DNA of 64,000 nucleotides from an uncultured Alphaproteobacteria bacterium (GCA_903862715.1 CAIOYY010000057.1:124001-188000); one strand, 5' to 3'. Shown: positions 17,476 through 26,789, counted from the first letter of the stretch. Made by a program: numbers and translations. Notes: generated from the sequence alone by a model not told the origin.

Positions 17476-18765
17476 TCAGAACCCCGTGGTGTAAAAGCTC
17501 GTCGGCGCCGGATCGACAATGTTGAAACCGCCCTGTCCCACCTGCAGCACCGCGAGGCCACGATCCGCGCCGCCGTCGGGGCGAAAACGGAAAATGCCAT
17601 CAACGCCCACAAAGCCATTTGGATCAGTGATGGTCTGGGGCGTGAAGCGGCGATAGGGAACGCCATCGGCCAGCGCCGCCACCAGCGAGATCGCGTCATA
17701 GCTCAATGTCGCAAGGCGCGGCGGGGTCTCGTCATAGGTCTGCTCATAGCGTCGCGAAAAACCCTGCCACGCTTCCGGCGGCGGAGCGGCGAACCAGCCG
17801 GCGCGCAGCATCGGCTCGCGCGACACGGCAGGATCGTTCCATAGACCTGTGCCCAGCATCTGCACCGCTGGCGGCGTTGCTCCGCGCAGCGCAAGTGCAG
17901 GCCCAAGCGCCTGCAGCATCACGCCACCTTCGGCGATCAGAATGGCATCGGGATAGGACGCGGCGACAGCGCCTGCGGGCTCACCCACTGCACCAGGCTG
18001 CATGCCGAAACGCTGGATGGCGGTAATCGCGCCGCCTTCGCCGTTCACTGTCGCCTGAAATGCCTCGGCAACCTTGTCGCCATAGGCGGTTTGCGGAATC
18101 AACGCAGCAAAGGCGCTGTGTCCGGTGCGCGCGGCGTAGGAAATGATACGCTCAACTTCGGTTTCCGGCTGGAAGCTCAATAGAAACACGCCATTGCCTG
18201 CCACCGCACGGTCGCTGGAAAAGGCGATAACGGGAACGCCGGATGCTCGGGCGACGGGACCGACCGCCGCGGCAGCCTGCGCAAATAGCGGGCCGAGAAT
18301 GATTTCCGCGCCGTCATCAATGGCTGCGCGTGCTGCGGCGACCGCGCGTTCGGGCGAACCACCATCATCACGCGGCATCAGAATGATATTCGGATTGCCG
18401 GAATCGAACAGCGCCAGCTCGGCCGCCTGCTGCAATGCGCGCGCCAGCGCCCGCGTTTCGGCCTGCGGATTGGACAGCGGCAACAACAATGCAACCCGCA
18501 CGGGGGTGCTGTTGTCGGGTGTGTTTCTCAAGCGGAAAAAATCCGGCTGGTCGGTGCGCGGCGGCGGACCGATTTCTTCCGGCGGTGGCGCTTCGACCAT
18601 GGGCGGCGGCGGCGGCGGTGGTGGCGGCGCGGTTACGCAGGCCGAGAGCACGCTCCCCATGACAACCACGCTCAGAAGCGCGCACAGTGAAAAGCGCGAT
18701 TCGCGCCGATGGATCGGGGCTCGCAGAGGAACGTCCAAGAGTGTCACGCCAGCGAAAAACACCAT
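17476..18765 (-). CDS. LpoA-like lipoprotein / penicillin-binding protein activator
   Basis: 429 residues from the ATG at 18765, chosen for its GGAG ribosome-binding site; the open frame runs further up and would overlap rsmI. An Arg-rich n-region and the lipobox VLSAC place the lipidated Cys at residue 43. A run of nine prolines follows, then a type I periplasmic-binding fold from about residue 85 (RVALLLPLSNPQAETRALA, AEIILGPLFAQAA, GVPVIAFSSDRAV). It matches the alphaproteobacterial LpoA/LppC branch, often annotated as ABC-type branched-chain amino-acid binding. A role in activating peptidoglycan synthases is inference. It is divergent from rsmI. Confidence 0.82.
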   Translation of the reverse strand: MVFFAGVTLLDVPLRAPIHRRESRFSLCALLSVVVMGSVLSACVTAPPPPPPPPPMVEAPPPEEIGPPPRTDQPDFFRLRNTPDNSTPVRVALLLPLSNPQAETRALARALQQAAELALFDSGNPNIILMPRDDGGSPERAVAAARAAIDDGAEIILGPLFAQAAAAVGPVARASGVPVIAFSSDRAVAGNGVFLLSFQPETEVERIISYAARTGHSAFAALIPQTAYGDKVAEAFQATVNGEGGAITAIQRFGMQPGAVGEPAGAVAASYPDAILIAEGGVMLQALGPALALRGATPPAVQMLGTGLWNDPAVSREPMLRAGWFAAPPPEAWQGFSRRYEQTYDETPPRLATLSYDAISLVAALADGVPYRRFTPQTITDPNGFVGVDGIFRFRPDGGADRGLAVLQVGQGGFNIVDPAPTSFYTTGF

Positions 18766-18845
18766 TACGCTCCAAATTCCCGGCCAAACCGTCTGCCGAA
18801 TCGTCACGCCCGGAAAGTGATTCCGAACAGGATATCGCGGCCAGA

Positions 18846-19736
18846 ATGGGGCAGAACCGCTCACCGTTCAAAGACGCGACATCGCAACTTGCGCCCGGTC
18901 TCTACGTTACCGCGACACCTATCGGCAATGCCTCCGACATCACCTTGAGGGCGCTTCACGTTCTTTCCGCTTCGGACGCCATCATAGCCGAAGACACGCG
19001 CGTCACCTCGCGCATTCTCGCGATTCACGGAATCAGCCGCCCCCTTCTTTCCTACAACGACAACAACGCGCCGGAGATGCGTCCGAAAATTCTAAAAAAA
19101 CTGGCCGACGGCGCACGCCTCGCTTTGGTCAGCGATGCCGGTACACCGCTGGTTTCGGATCCGGGGCATAAGCTTGTCCGTGAAGCGGTACAGGCGGGGC
19201 TGAGCGTCTATCCCATTCCCGGTCCCTCTGCGGCACTTGCGGCGCTCAGTACCGCAGGGCTCCCGACCGACAAATTTCTCTTCGCCGGGTTCCTTTCCTC
19301 CAAGCAGGGCGAACGCAGGACGGAGCTCTCTGAACTCAAAGCCGTTCCCGCGACCCTGATTTTCTTCGAATCGGCAGGCCGTATCGCCAACACATTGAAA
19401 GATATGGAAGAAATCCTTGGCAATCGGGACGCCGCCGTCATGCGCGAGCTTACCAAGCTCCATGAGGAAGCACGGCGCGGTACGCTGTCAGATCTCCGCG
19501 CAGCCTATGAAAGCGAGACGACGAAGGGTGAAATCACCCTGGTCGTGGGCCCGCCTCCAAAAGCCCAGCACGATGACATCGACGAAGTCCGAGTCGACGG
19601 CCTTCTTGGCCAAATGCTGCCTTTCATGCCGGTAGCGCCCGCCGTTGCGCTTGTCACCGAAGTAACGGGCGCCCCCAAACGCGCCGTCTATGCCCGCGCC
19701 CTGATTCTGAAAGAGACCCTAAGCGAGGCAGAATGA
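18846..19736 (+). CDS. rsmI: 16S rRNA (cytidine1402-2'-O)-methyltransferase
   Basis: 296 residues from the ATG at 18846; the frame is open upstream but family homology starts at GLYVTATPIGNASDIT (about residues 18-33). ALHVLSASDAIIAEDTRVT, ALVSDAGTPLVSDPG and IPGPSAALAAL are the classic RsmI (YraL) motifs. It 2'-O-methylates C1402 in the decoding centre of 16S rRNA. The stop overlaps the yraN start by 4 nt, and the LpoA-like, rsmI, yraN cluster is conserved across Proteobacteria. Confidence 0.94.
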   Translation: MGQNRSPFKDATSQLAPGLYVTATPIGNASDITLRALHVLSASDAIIAEDTRVTSRILAIHGISRPLLSYNDNNAPEMRPKILKKLADGARLALVSDAGTPLVSDPGHKLVREAVQAGLSVYPIPGPSAALAALSTAGLPTDKFLFAGFLSSKQGERRTELSELKAVPATLIFFESAGRIANTLKDMEEILGNRDAAVMRELTKLHEEARRGTLSDLRAAYESETTKGEITLVVGPPPKAQHDDIDEVRVDGLLGQMLPFMPVAPAVALVTEVTGAPKRAVYARALILKETLSEAE

Positions 19737-20101
19737 GCGGGCCACCGAACCGCAAGACGGCCGAAAAGGGCGGAAGGCGGGCGGAAGGGCTGGCCGCGCT
19801 GTGGCTTAGGCTCAAATGGTACCGTGTGGTGGGGCGCCGGGTGCGGACGCCGGTCGGCGAGATCGATCTGATCGCGCTCTCGCCCCGAGGCATTCTTTGC
19901 TTCATCGAGGTCAAAAACCGAAAGGGCAACAGGGTAGCGGCCGAGGCCGTTTCACACCGTCAGCAATCCCGGATTGCACGCGCCGCCGAACTCTATTTGA
20001 GCTCCCACCCAGCCTTGCGCCATAAAGGGGTCCGATTCGACGCTATACTGATGGTACCCGGCCGCCTCCCGCGCCACGTGCAAGACGCTTGGCGGTTGTG
20101 A
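19733..20101 (+). CDS. YraN/UPF0102 nuclease-fold protein
   Basis: 122 residues, ATG overlapping the rsmI TGA. The PD-(D/E)XK core is visible: GRRAEGLAALWL (about 15-26), VGEIDLIA with the metal-binding Asp (near 43), and CFIEVKNRK (near 56-64). This is an endonuclease-like fold related to Holliday-junction resolvases. Its biological role is undefined. Confidence 0.9.
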   Translation: MSGPPNRKTAEKGGRRAEGLAALWLRLKWYRVVGRRVRTPVGEIDLIALSPRGILCFIEVKNRKGNRVAAEAVSHRQQSRIARAAELYLSSHPALRHKGVRFDAILMVPGRLPRHVQDAWRL

Positions 20102-20198
20102 TATAAGATTATGATAAGACGACCCGATAACATATTGGGCGATGGTGGGATTTAGTTATCGAGGGTTGCGTATTGGCGATAACGGAGAAAATCCCCCT

Positions 20199-20822
20199 AT
20201 GTCGAAAAAAGCCATCACTACCACTCTGGCCGTACTGATCGCCGCGCCGATTCTTTCCGGGTGCGTCGCCGTCGCCGCCACAGGCCTTGTCGCTGGCCTG
20301 TCCGCCGTCCGGCAGGAACGCACCGTCGGCGCCGCCTTTGACGATGTGCGGATCAAAAGCGCCATCACGGCCGAGCTGGCCAATGCTTCTGCTTCCAACT
20401 TCCTCAACGTCTCGACCACGGTCATCGAAGGCCGCGTTCTGATGACGGGACGCGTCGATAGTGCGGAGACGCGCCTGTCGGCGACGCGCGCCGCCTGGCG
20501 CGTCGACGGCGTCCGTAAAGTGGACAATGAAATCGAGGTAACGGATTCGGTCGGCTGGCTCGATCGTCCGCGAGATATTTTCATCCGTACCGAAATCGCC
20601 GCCGATATTCTCACCGATGCGGCGATCAAGGATTCCAATTACACGATCGATGTGGTGAACGGCGTCGTCTACCTTACCGGCATCGGTCAGGATCAGGCGG
20701 AAGTCGATCGCGTCATCGCGCGCGCGTCACGCTTTCAGGGCGTGAAGCGGGTCGAGAATTATGTCGTGCTGAAGGACGACCCGGCGCGCTATTTCGGCGT
20801 TCCTCTCGCGTCCGACGGCTAG
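20199..20822 (+). CDS. BON-domain lipoprotein (DolP/OsmY-like)
   Basis: 207 residues from the ATG at 20199, which has a GGAG site 13 nt upstream; the open frame from 20142 has no signal peptide. The lipobox ILSGC puts the lipidated Cys at 22. Two BON domains follow, about residues 48-118 and 125-193, each with the Gly-rich hairpin (VIEGRVLMTGRVDSAE; VVNGVVYLTGIGQDQAE). E. coli DolP (YraP), encoded in the same rsmI-yraN region, supports outer-membrane integrity; the conserved neighbourhood supports that assignment here. Confidence 0.9.
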   Translation: MSKKAITTTLAVLIAAPILSGCVAVAATGLVAGLSAVRQERTVGAAFDDVRIKSAITAELANASASNFLNVSTTVIEGRVLMTGRVDSAETRLSATRAAWRVDGVRKVDNEIEVTDSVGWLDRPRDIFIRTEIAADILTDAAIKDSNYTIDVVNGVVYLTGIGQDQAEVDRVIARASRFQGVKRVENYVVLKDDPARYFGVPLASDG

Positions 20823-20972
20823 AGCGCTTCCGGGTGCGGGCTTGCGCCTCCCGGCAGGAAACCTAGACTACGCCCCCGTCGGAGGATGCATGTTTTGGCG
20901 TGCTCCGGTCGGGGGGGCGCGCAGCGCCAGGACAGGCGCCGGGGTTCGCGCGTAGCGGAAAGATTTGGACGA

Positions 20973-21806
20973 ATGAGCGACGAAACGCCGTCGGCGTATT
21001 TGGCGCGATTGGGGAAAATGGCGAGCGGTCCGCAGGATATTGCGACGGCGGCATTGATGCTTGCCGCGCTCGACCGCCCCGAAATGGATCTGGCGCCGTT
21101 CCGTGCCCATCTCGCCGAAGTGGCGGAAGCAGCGCGTGCCGAAGCGGCGTTCGCCCTCAGCCCCGAACTCGCGGCACAGGGCCTCTCCGCGTTGCTTCAC
21201 GGCCGGTATGGCTATGACGGCGATCAGGTGCGTTTTGAGGCGCCGGAAAGCGCCGACATGATTTCCGTGATCGTCAACCGCCGAGGCCTGCCCGTCGCAT
21301 TGGGCATTCTCTACATGCATGCCGCCCGCGCCGCAGGCGTCAAAGCACGCGGCCTTTCCGCGCCCAATCATTTTCTCCTGATGATTCAGGCCGGCGGCGG
21401 CGAAGCGGTAATCGATCCGTTCAATGGCGGCAAGATCATCGAACACGAACGCAGCGCAAAGCCACCTGGAATGGCCTCCGCGCCTCGCCCCATCTCGGGC
21501 GGCAAGCAGACTGTCGAACAGGTCAGCGACATTGAAGTTCTGCTTCGGCTGCAAAACAATTTGAAGACGCGTGCCCAGGAAGCAAACGACATTCCCCGCG
21601 CCGTAACCGTCTTGCAGCGCATGCTTCTGATCGCACCCGACAAGGCGCCGCTCTGGCTCGAAATGGGTCGGTTGCAGGAATCCATTCAGGTTCTGGGCGC
21701 CGCGCGAGAAGCTTACGAACGTTCCTTCCAGCTCGAACGCAATATGGGCGATGCCGCGAACGAGGCCAGCCTCGCTTTGCAATCGTTGAAACGCAGACTG
21801 AATTAG
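20973..21806 (+). CDS. SirB1-family transglutaminase-like protein with TPR tail
   Basis: 277 residues from the ATG at 20973; homology begins only after this point although the frame is open from 20886. The family core reads [14 protein letters not shown], then [18 protein letters not shown] and [13 protein letters not shown] tetratricopeptide-like repeat forms the last ~60 residues ([20 protein letters not shown], then a second helix pair). The usual Cys of transglutaminases is not evident in the conserved position, as in most SirB1 proteins. The function is not known. gshB follows after 10 nt. Confidence 0.85.
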   Translation: MSDETPSAYLARLGKMASGPQDIATAALMLAALDRPEMDLAPFRAHLAEVAEAARAEAAFALSPELAAQGLSALLHGRYGYDGDQVRFEAPESADMISVIVNRRGLPVALGILYMHAARAAGVKARGLSAPNHFLLMIQAGGGEAVIDPFNGGKIIEHERSAKPPGMASAPRPISGGKQTVEQVSDIEVLLRLQNNLKTRAQEANDIPRAVTVLQRMLLIAPDKAPLWLEMGRLQESIQVLGAAREAYERSFQLERNMGDAANEASLALQSLKRRLN

Positions 21807-21816
21807 AGAGAGCATC

Positions 21817-22767
21817 ATGGCCCTGGCGGTTGCCGTACAGATGGACCCCATCGAACGCATCGACATCGATGCCGATTCGACCTTCGCAATCTGCCTCGAA
21901 GCGCAGGCACGCGGGCACACGCTGCTCTATTACGGCCCACGCGACCTCACCTTCCGCGACGGCAAAGTCACCGCGCCCGCACGCGCGCTGAAGGTCGAAC
22001 GCACACGCGGGGCACATTTTTCCTTCGGCCCGGTCGAAACGCTCGACCTCACCAAGGCCGATGTCGTGCTGATGCGGCAGGACCCGCCCTTCGACATGGC
22101 CTATATCACCGCGACTCATATTCTCGAGCGCATTCATCCCAAAACGTTGGTGGTGAATGATCCTTTTCATGTCCGCAACGCACCGGAAAAAATCTTCGTT
22201 ACGCAATTCGACGGCGTGATGCCGCCGACGCTGATCTCGTCCGACCGTTCGGTCATTCTCGCCTTCCGCGCCGAACACCAGGACATCATCGTCAAACCGC
22301 TTTACGGCAATGGCGGCGCGGGCGTGTTTCGCATCCGTCCCGACGATGAGAATCTTTCCTCGCTGCTCGAAATGTTCACGCAGTTCTATCGCGAACCCGT
22401 GATGGTGCAACGCTACGTTCCGGAAGTGCGCAAGGGCGACAAGCGCATCATTCTTGTTGATGGCAAAGCGGTGGGCGCGGTCAACCGCGTGCCTCAGGAC
22501 GGTGAGGCGCGCTCCAATCTTCATGTGGGGGGCCGCGCCGAACTGGGCGAACTTACCAAACGCGATCTCGAAATCTGCGCGACGATCGGGCCCGAGTTGA
22601 AGGCGCGCGGCCTCGTCTTCACGGGTATCGATGTGATCGGCAATTACCTCACCGAAATCAACGTCACTTCGCCGACCGGCATTCAGGAGCTGAAACGCCT
22701 TGGCGGCGTTGATGCCGCCCCGCTGATCTGGGATGCGATCGAGGCGCGGCGCAAAGCGGGCGCCTGA
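21817..22767 (+). CDS. gshB: Glutathione synthetase
   Basis: 316 residues. ATP-grasp features: [19 protein letters not shown] (about 87-105), [16 protein letters not shown] (about 164-179), and the C-terminal [19 protein letters not shown] (about 269-287) with metal-binding Glu/Asn. It joins Gly to gamma-glutamylcysteine. A weak AGAG ribosome-binding site precedes the ATG. Probably co-transcribed with the SirB1-like gene. Confidence 0.95.
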   Translation: MALAVAVQMDPIERIDIDADSTFAICLEAQARGHTLLYYGPRDLTFRDGKVTAPARALKVERTRGAHFSFGPVETLDLTKADVVLMRQDPPFDMAYITATHILERIHPKTLVVNDPFHVRNAPEKIFVTQFDGVMPPTLISSDRSVILAFRAEHQDIIVKPLYGNGGAGVFRIRPDDENLSSLLEMFTQFYREPVMVQRYVPEVRKGDKRIILVDGKAVGAVNRVPQDGEARSNLHVGGRAELGELTKRDLEICATIGPELKARGLVFTGIDVIGNYLTEINVTSPTGIQELKRLGGVDAAPLIWDAIEARRKAGA

Positions 22768-22786
22768 TACTTGGACCTTTCGGACC

Positions 22787-22811
22787 CCCCGTCTTCCGGG
22801 GAGTAGTTTTT
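22787..22811 (+). terminator. Likely terminator after gshB
   Basis: A 5-bp GC stem (CCCCG with CGGGG, 5-nt loop) at 22787-22801 is followed by a stretch ending in five T residues at 22807-22811. It is short but well placed, about 20 nt past the gshB stop. Confidence 0.5.
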
Positions 22812-22830
22812 ATACGCTCACAGAGATAGC

Positions 22831-22847
22831 GTTACCGTTACCGTAAC
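22831..22847. promoter_or_regulatory. Tandem GTTACC repeat with palindrome, possible operator
   Basis: GTTACC occurs twice in tandem and runs into GTAAC, so the right half is the 11-bp perfect palindrome GTTACCGTAAC at 22837-22847. It sits 15 nt before the ATG of the small secreted protein at the head of the catabolic gene set. No regulator gene is adjacent. Confidence 0.35.
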
Positions 22848-22862
22848 GACAGGATTTCCCCC

Positions 22863-23090
22863 ATGACGCCCGTTTTCCCGCGCTCTCCGGCTACCCTCGC
22901 GCCGTCTCTGGCCGTGCTGCTACTTACCGTCTCGCCGCTTCAGGCGCGCGAGGAAGTTCCCTTCGCGGAATTCGGCTCCATTGCAGAAGCGCAGGCAGCA
23001 TTGGTTGAAGCCTATGCGGCGGCGGCGGCGGTGACGCCGCTCCCCGCAACATTGGCGGCCGAACGCGCCTTCTTCCTAGCAGGCGGCTAA
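22863..23090 (+). CDS. Small secreted protein of unknown function
   Basis: 75 residues. A plausible Sec signal peptide (hydrophobic SLAVLLLTVSPLQA) would be cut near residue 28, leaving a ~47-residue Ala/Glu-rich, probably helical peptide. AGGA precedes the ATG. It is followed after 34 nt by the amidohydrolase gene on the same strand and may be part of that unit. No family recognised. Confidence 0.55.
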   Translation: MTPVFPRSPATLAPSLAVLLLTVSPLQAREEVPFAEFGSIAEAQAALVEAYAAAAAVTPLPATLAAERAFFLAGG

Positions 23091-23124
23091 GCTCCCTTCA
23101 CCAAAATCAATACCAGGAACGTCT

Positions 23125-23970
23125 ATGATCATCGACATTCACCCGCATGTAATTTCTACCGATACCGTGCGTTATCCGCGCGCGCCCATTGGTGGGCACC
23201 AGTCCGACTGGTCGCTGGCACGGCCCGTCAGTCATGAACAGATGGTTCAGGACCAGATCGCAGCGGGTGTCGATAAGGCGGCCCTCGTCCAAGGCTCCAC
23301 CTGTTACGGCCATGACAACACCTACGTCGCCGAGGCTGTCGCCGCGCACCCGCAACGCTTCACGGGCGTCTTCTCCTGCGAACTGATCGCGGACGACGCG
23401 GTGGCGACGATGGAGCGCTGGATGGCGAGAGGCCTTACCGGCATGCGCCTCTTCACGACCGGCAGCACCATGCCGGGGCAGCAGAGCTGGCTTGATGATC
23501 CCAGGACCTTTCCCGGTTGGGCCCTTGCCGAAGCACGGGGATTACCCGTCTGCCTGCAAATGACGGCACAGGGCATTCCGGCGCTTGAAAATGTGCTCAA
23601 CAGATTTCCGCGGCTGCGCGTGGTCCTCGACCATCTCGCGCGTCCCCTACAGGAAGATGGCCCTCCCTATGCGGGCACCGACAGCCTGTGGCGGCTTTCA
23701 CGCCATCCCGGCGTCTATCTGAAAATCACCGAGCGCAATCTCGAAGGCGCGCGCAAGGGCAAGGCCACGCCGGAAACCTTCTTCGGTAAGCTGGTTTCCG
23801 AATTCGGCGCCAACCGTCTGGCGTGGGGATCCAATTACCCGGCCTCCGAGAAGCACCTCACGGAGCTTGTAAAACTCGGACAGGAAACCCTCGCCTTTCT
23901 GCCGGCGCGTGACCGCGAGTGGATTTTCGCGGGAACGGCGCAGATACTGTATCCGAAGCTCGCAGGTTAA
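23125..23970 (+). CDS. Amidohydrolase_2-family metal-dependent hydrolase
   Basis: 281 residues, a TIM-barrel of the COG3618 type (lactonase/decarboxylase relatives). The N-terminal metal motif is IDIHPHV (residues 3-9), LDHLARP lies near residue 172, and the C-terminal strand reads AWGSNYP near 236, where many relatives have Asp in place of Asn. Family members hydrolyse lactones such as L-fuconolactone or 2-pyrone-4,6-dicarboxylate, or decarboxylate aromatic acids; the substrate cannot be chosen here. It is first of three tightly spaced genes (8-nt and 2-nt gaps) with a decarboxylase-like protein and a dicarboxylate symporter, which points to uptake and breakdown of an organic acid. Confidence 0.85.
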   Translation: MIIDIHPHVISTDTVRYPRAPIGGHQSDWSLARPVSHEQMVQDQIAAGVDKAALVQGSTCYGHDNTYVAEAVAAHPQRFTGVFSCELIADDAVATMERWMARGLTGMRLFTTGSTMPGQQSWLDDPRTFPGWALAEARGLPVCLQMTAQGIPALENVLNRFPRLRVVLDHLARPLQEDGPPYAGTDSLWRLSRHPGVYLKITERNLEGARKGKATPETFFGKLVSEFGANRLAWGSNYPASEKHLTELVKLGQETLAFLPARDREWIFAGTAQILYPKLAG

Positions 23971-23978
23971 AGACGGCC

Positions 23979-24878
23979 ATGGCAAACAACGAACCGGTCG
24001 TCCTGCATACGCTACTCGGCATGCATCCCAACACCAAAGCGCTGAAAAGCGGCGTGGTGTCGTCGCCCCTCCTCACCTTCGATTTCTTCGAGGTGAAAGT
24101 CGCCAATACGCAGTTCAAGGCGATTGTGCGCGATCAGAAATATGATTTCGGCGAATTGGCCGTCGTCACTTTTCTGCAGGCCAAGGCTTTCGGCAAGCCC
24201 TATATGCTGTTGCCCGCAACCATTGTCGGGCGCAATCAGCATCACACGATTTTCTACAACGCCGATCGCGGCGTGCTGCGGCCGGAGGACTTAAGCGGCA
24301 AGCGCGTCGGCGTGCGTGCCTACACGCAGACGACCGGTGCATGGGTGCGCGGCTTTCTCTCTCAGGATTACGGCGTCGATCTGGACAGCATCACCTGGGT
24401 CACATTTGAAGCGCCGCATGTGGCGGAATATTCCGATCCCGCCAATGTCGAACGGGCGGATGGAAAAATCATCAAGCAGATGCTGCTCGACGGCGAAATC
24501 GATGCGGCTATCCTCGGCGACGTTGCGGAAGAGGGGCCGTTGAAACATCTGATCCCCGATCACGAGGCTGCGGGCCGTGCCTGGGCGCGCAGGCATGGCG
24601 GCGTGCCGGTCAATCATCTCGCCATTGTGCGTGAATCGATTGCGAAATCCCGTCCCGACGCCGTGTGCGAGCTGTATCGCGTGCTGAAGGAAAGCCGTGA
24701 AGCGGCGGATATCCCGACCGGCGCCGAAGACCCGCTGCGCTTCGGGATCGGCGCCATCCGCGCTTCGCTGCAGCAGATCGTATCCAATGCGGTTCAGCAG
24801 GGGCTTATCCCCCGGCCGATGTCGCCCGATGAATTATTTGAAGACGCGGCGCGCATTCTCGGCTCGGAAGCGGAATAG
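23979..24878 (+). CDS. 4,5-dihydroxyphthalate decarboxylase-like protein (PBP2-fold, no signal peptide)
   Basis: 299 residues from the ATG at 23979 (the longer frame overlaps the hydrolase gene). It has a periplasmic-binding-protein-like fold, as in NMT1/SsuA proteins, with YDFGELAVVTFLQAKAFGKPY near residue 48-68 (landmarks YDFGELAV and AFGKPY), LSGKRVGVRAYTQTTGAWVRG and VPVNHLAIVRES. No signal peptide is present, which fits the cytosolic dihydroxyphthalate decarboxylase branch and not a transporter subunit. The known branch removes CO2 from 4,5-dihydroxyphthalate to give protocatechuate; other substrates are possible. Gap to the upstream hydrolase is 8 nt. Confidence 0.75.
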   Translation: MANNEPVVLHTLLGMHPNTKALKSGVVSSPLLTFDFFEVKVANTQFKAIVRDQKYDFGELAVVTFLQAKAFGKPYMLLPATIVGRNQHHTIFYNADRGVLRPEDLSGKRVGVRAYTQTTGAWVRGFLSQDYGVDLDSITWVTFEAPHVAEYSDPANVERADGKIIKQMLLDGEIDAAILGDVAEEGPLKHLIPDHEAAGRAWARRHGGVPVNHLAIVRESIAKSRPDAVCELYRVLKESREAADIPTGAEDPLRFGIGAIRASLQQIVSNAVQQGLIPRPMSPDELFEDAARILGSEAE

Positions 24879-24880
24879 AT

Positions 24881-26173
24881 ATGACGACGGAAGCGGTGAC
24901 GGTCCGGAAAGCCCGCAAACCGCTTTACCGGAACCTGACGGTACAAATCCTTGTCGCCATGCTGCTCGGTGTTCTCGTCGGGTGGTTATGGCCGGAGGCA
25001 GCCGATGGCCTGAAGGTGCTGGGCGATCTTTTCATCCGCCTCGTAACGATGGTCGTTGGGCCCATCATCTTCTGTACTGTGGTGCATGGCATCGCCAGCG
25101 TGGGCGAAGCGCGCAGCGTCGGCCGCATCGCCCTCAAGGCCTTCGTCTATTTCGAGATTGTCACCACCATCGCGCTCATCCTGGCGCTCATCTGGGTTAA
25201 TGTCCTGCAGCCCGGTGTGGGAATGAATATCGATCCCTCGACTTTCACTGGGCAGGAAATCCAGGGCGTTCCCACCAATGTGGACGGGATTCATTTCGGA
25301 CAATTCCTGCTCGACATCGTTCCTTCCAGCGCCATCGGCGCCTTTGCCGAAGGCGAGGTCCTGTCGATTCTGTTTTTCTCGGTAATGTTCGCTTTTGGTC
25401 TTCTTGCGATCGGGCCGAAGGGCAAGCCGATCGTCGATGGCATCGAATCCGTCTCGCATGTCCTGTTCAAAATCATCGCCTTCGTGATGTACACCGCGCC
25501 CATCGGCGCGTTCGGCGCCATCGGTTTCACCGTCGGCAGATTCGGGCCTGAAGCGCTTCTCTCTCTCGGTGTGCTTATCTTTGAATTCTATCTTCTGTGC
25601 CTCGTCTTTGTGCTGGTGGTCCTATGGCCCATCGCAAGACTATACGGCATCAACTTCCTCAAGCTCATCCGTTATGTCGGCGCGGAAGTCATCCTTGTGA
25701 TGGGAACCTCGTCCAGCGAATCCGTGTTTCCCCGCCTTCATGCAAAGCTGCGCGCGCTGGGCGCCAGGGAATCGGTGGTGGCGCTGGTGCTGCCTTCGGC
25801 CTATGCCTTCAATGACGACGGCACCGCTCTCTATTTTGGGATGGTCTCGGTCTTCCTGGCCCAGGCGGTCGGCATCGATCTGACCATCGGGGAGCAGCTG
25901 TTTCTCCTCCTCGTCATGCTGGTGACGTCGAAGGGCGGCGCCGGAGTTGCCGGTTCGGCCATCGTCGTTCTCGCCACCACCCTGTCCGCTACCAATCAAA
26001 TTCCGGTGGCTGCGGTCGGCCTGATACTCGGTGTCCACCGGTTATTGTCCTCGGCCTTCGTGCCGGTGAACGTAATGGGCTATGCGCTCTGCACGCTGGT
26101 GATCGCCAAAAGCGAGGGCGCACTCGACGAGAAGGTCCTCCATACGGAACTCGAGCGCGGCCCCACGGCCTGA
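24881..26173 (+). CDS. Dicarboxylate/amino acid:cation symporter (DAACS family)
   Basis: 430 residues with eight or more membrane segments. Family landmarks are VGPIIFCTVVHGIAS (about 59-73), MGTSSSESVFPRL with the serine-rich re-entrant loop (about 277-289), AFNDDGTALYFG (about 309-320) and TSKGGAGVAGSAIVVLA (about 349-365). The C-terminal substrate motif normally has an Asp-Arg pair; here it reads HRLLSSAFVPVNVMG, so specificity probably differs from DctA or GltP. It starts 2 nt after the decarboxylase-like gene, so it is likely the importer for the pathway's substrate. Confidence 0.88.
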   Translation: MTTEAVTVRKARKPLYRNLTVQILVAMLLGVLVGWLWPEAADGLKVLGDLFIRLVTMVVGPIIFCTVVHGIASVGEARSVGRIALKAFVYFEIVTTIALILALIWVNVLQPGVGMNIDPSTFTGQEIQGVPTNVDGIHFGQFLLDIVPSSAIGAFAEGEVLSILFFSVMFAFGLLAIGPKGKPIVDGIESVSHVLFKIIAFVMYTAPIGAFGAIGFTVGRFGPEALLSLGVLIFEFYLLCLVFVLVVLWPIARLYGINFLKLIRYVGAEVILVMGTSSSESVFPRLHAKLRALGARESVVALVLPSAYAFNDDGTALYFGMVSVFLAQAVGIDLTIGEQLFLLLVMLVTSKGGAGVAGSAIVVLATTLSATNQIPVAAVGLILGVHRLLSSAFVPVNVMGYALCTLVIAKSEGALDEKVLHTELERGPTA

Positions 26174-26272
26174 ACGAAAAAGCGCGAGGAGATCTCTCCC
26201 TTGTTCTGGGGGGATGATATCGCGCGGCGCTTCCGTTAAGACCGGCGCGACATCATATCAGGGAGTTTCCAG

Positions 26273-26767
26273 GTGAAACCGCTTCAGTGGGTCGGCGTCG
26301 CGGCCATCGTCGTTTTTGGCGGCAAGCTTATTTTGGACCTGACCAGGCCGGAGCGAGACCCATTCGCCCTTCCGGGCGCCATGCCGATGAGCGACACGCT
26401 GGGCGCGTCCGATCCGGTGGAGTTTCCGATGCCGTCGCTGCCCGAAACCCCGGTCGTCATTCCGCCTCCCCTCGACCTCCTTATCGTCGGCTCCGACGCG
26501 GCGCGTGACGACCTCTATTGCTCAGGCATCATGTTCGCCGCGCACCGTGCCTCCGGCGACGAATTCTCGGCGGAAGCCCAAGCCCGCCGTGACCGCGCGA
26601 TTGCGCTGGCAGAAGCCGGCGTGGCGAAGCTTCTCAGTGAAGGCGCCGCGCAGACCGGCGAAACGGGCGCCATTGCCGACGTGCATTCGACACGGGCGCT
26701 CGACGACTTCACCGCAGGAACGCCGCGCATTTCGGTGGAAGAGTGCGAAGCGCGTCCGGTGCCCTGA
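26273..26767 (+). CDS. Membrane-anchored protein of unknown function
   Basis: 164 residues from a GTG with GGGAG 9 nt upstream. Residues 4-22 (LQWVGVAAIVVFGGKLILD) form one N-terminal membrane helix or uncleaved signal. A Pro-rich linker (about 25-70) follows, then a helical Ala/Glu-rich part with CSGIMFAAHRA and a second Cys near the end, so a disulfide is possible if exported. No family recognised. The nearest gene downstream is convergent. Confidence 0.6.
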   Translation: MKPLQWVGVAAIVVFGGKLILDLTRPERDPFALPGAMPMSDTLGASDPVEFPMPSLPETPVVIPPPLDLLIVGSDAARDDLYCSGIMFAAHRASGDEFSAEAQARRDRAIALAEAGVAKLLSEGAAQTGETGAIADVHSTRALDDFTAGTPRISVEECEARPVP

Positions 26768-26789
26768 CGAATGTTTCGATGGTAAAGGC

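Noticed and set aside
18602..18630. A run of GGC repeats that looks like a simple-sequence repeat.
   Set aside because: It encodes the poly-proline linker just after the lipidated Cys of the LpoA-like protein; expansion or contraction is possible but it is not a separate element.
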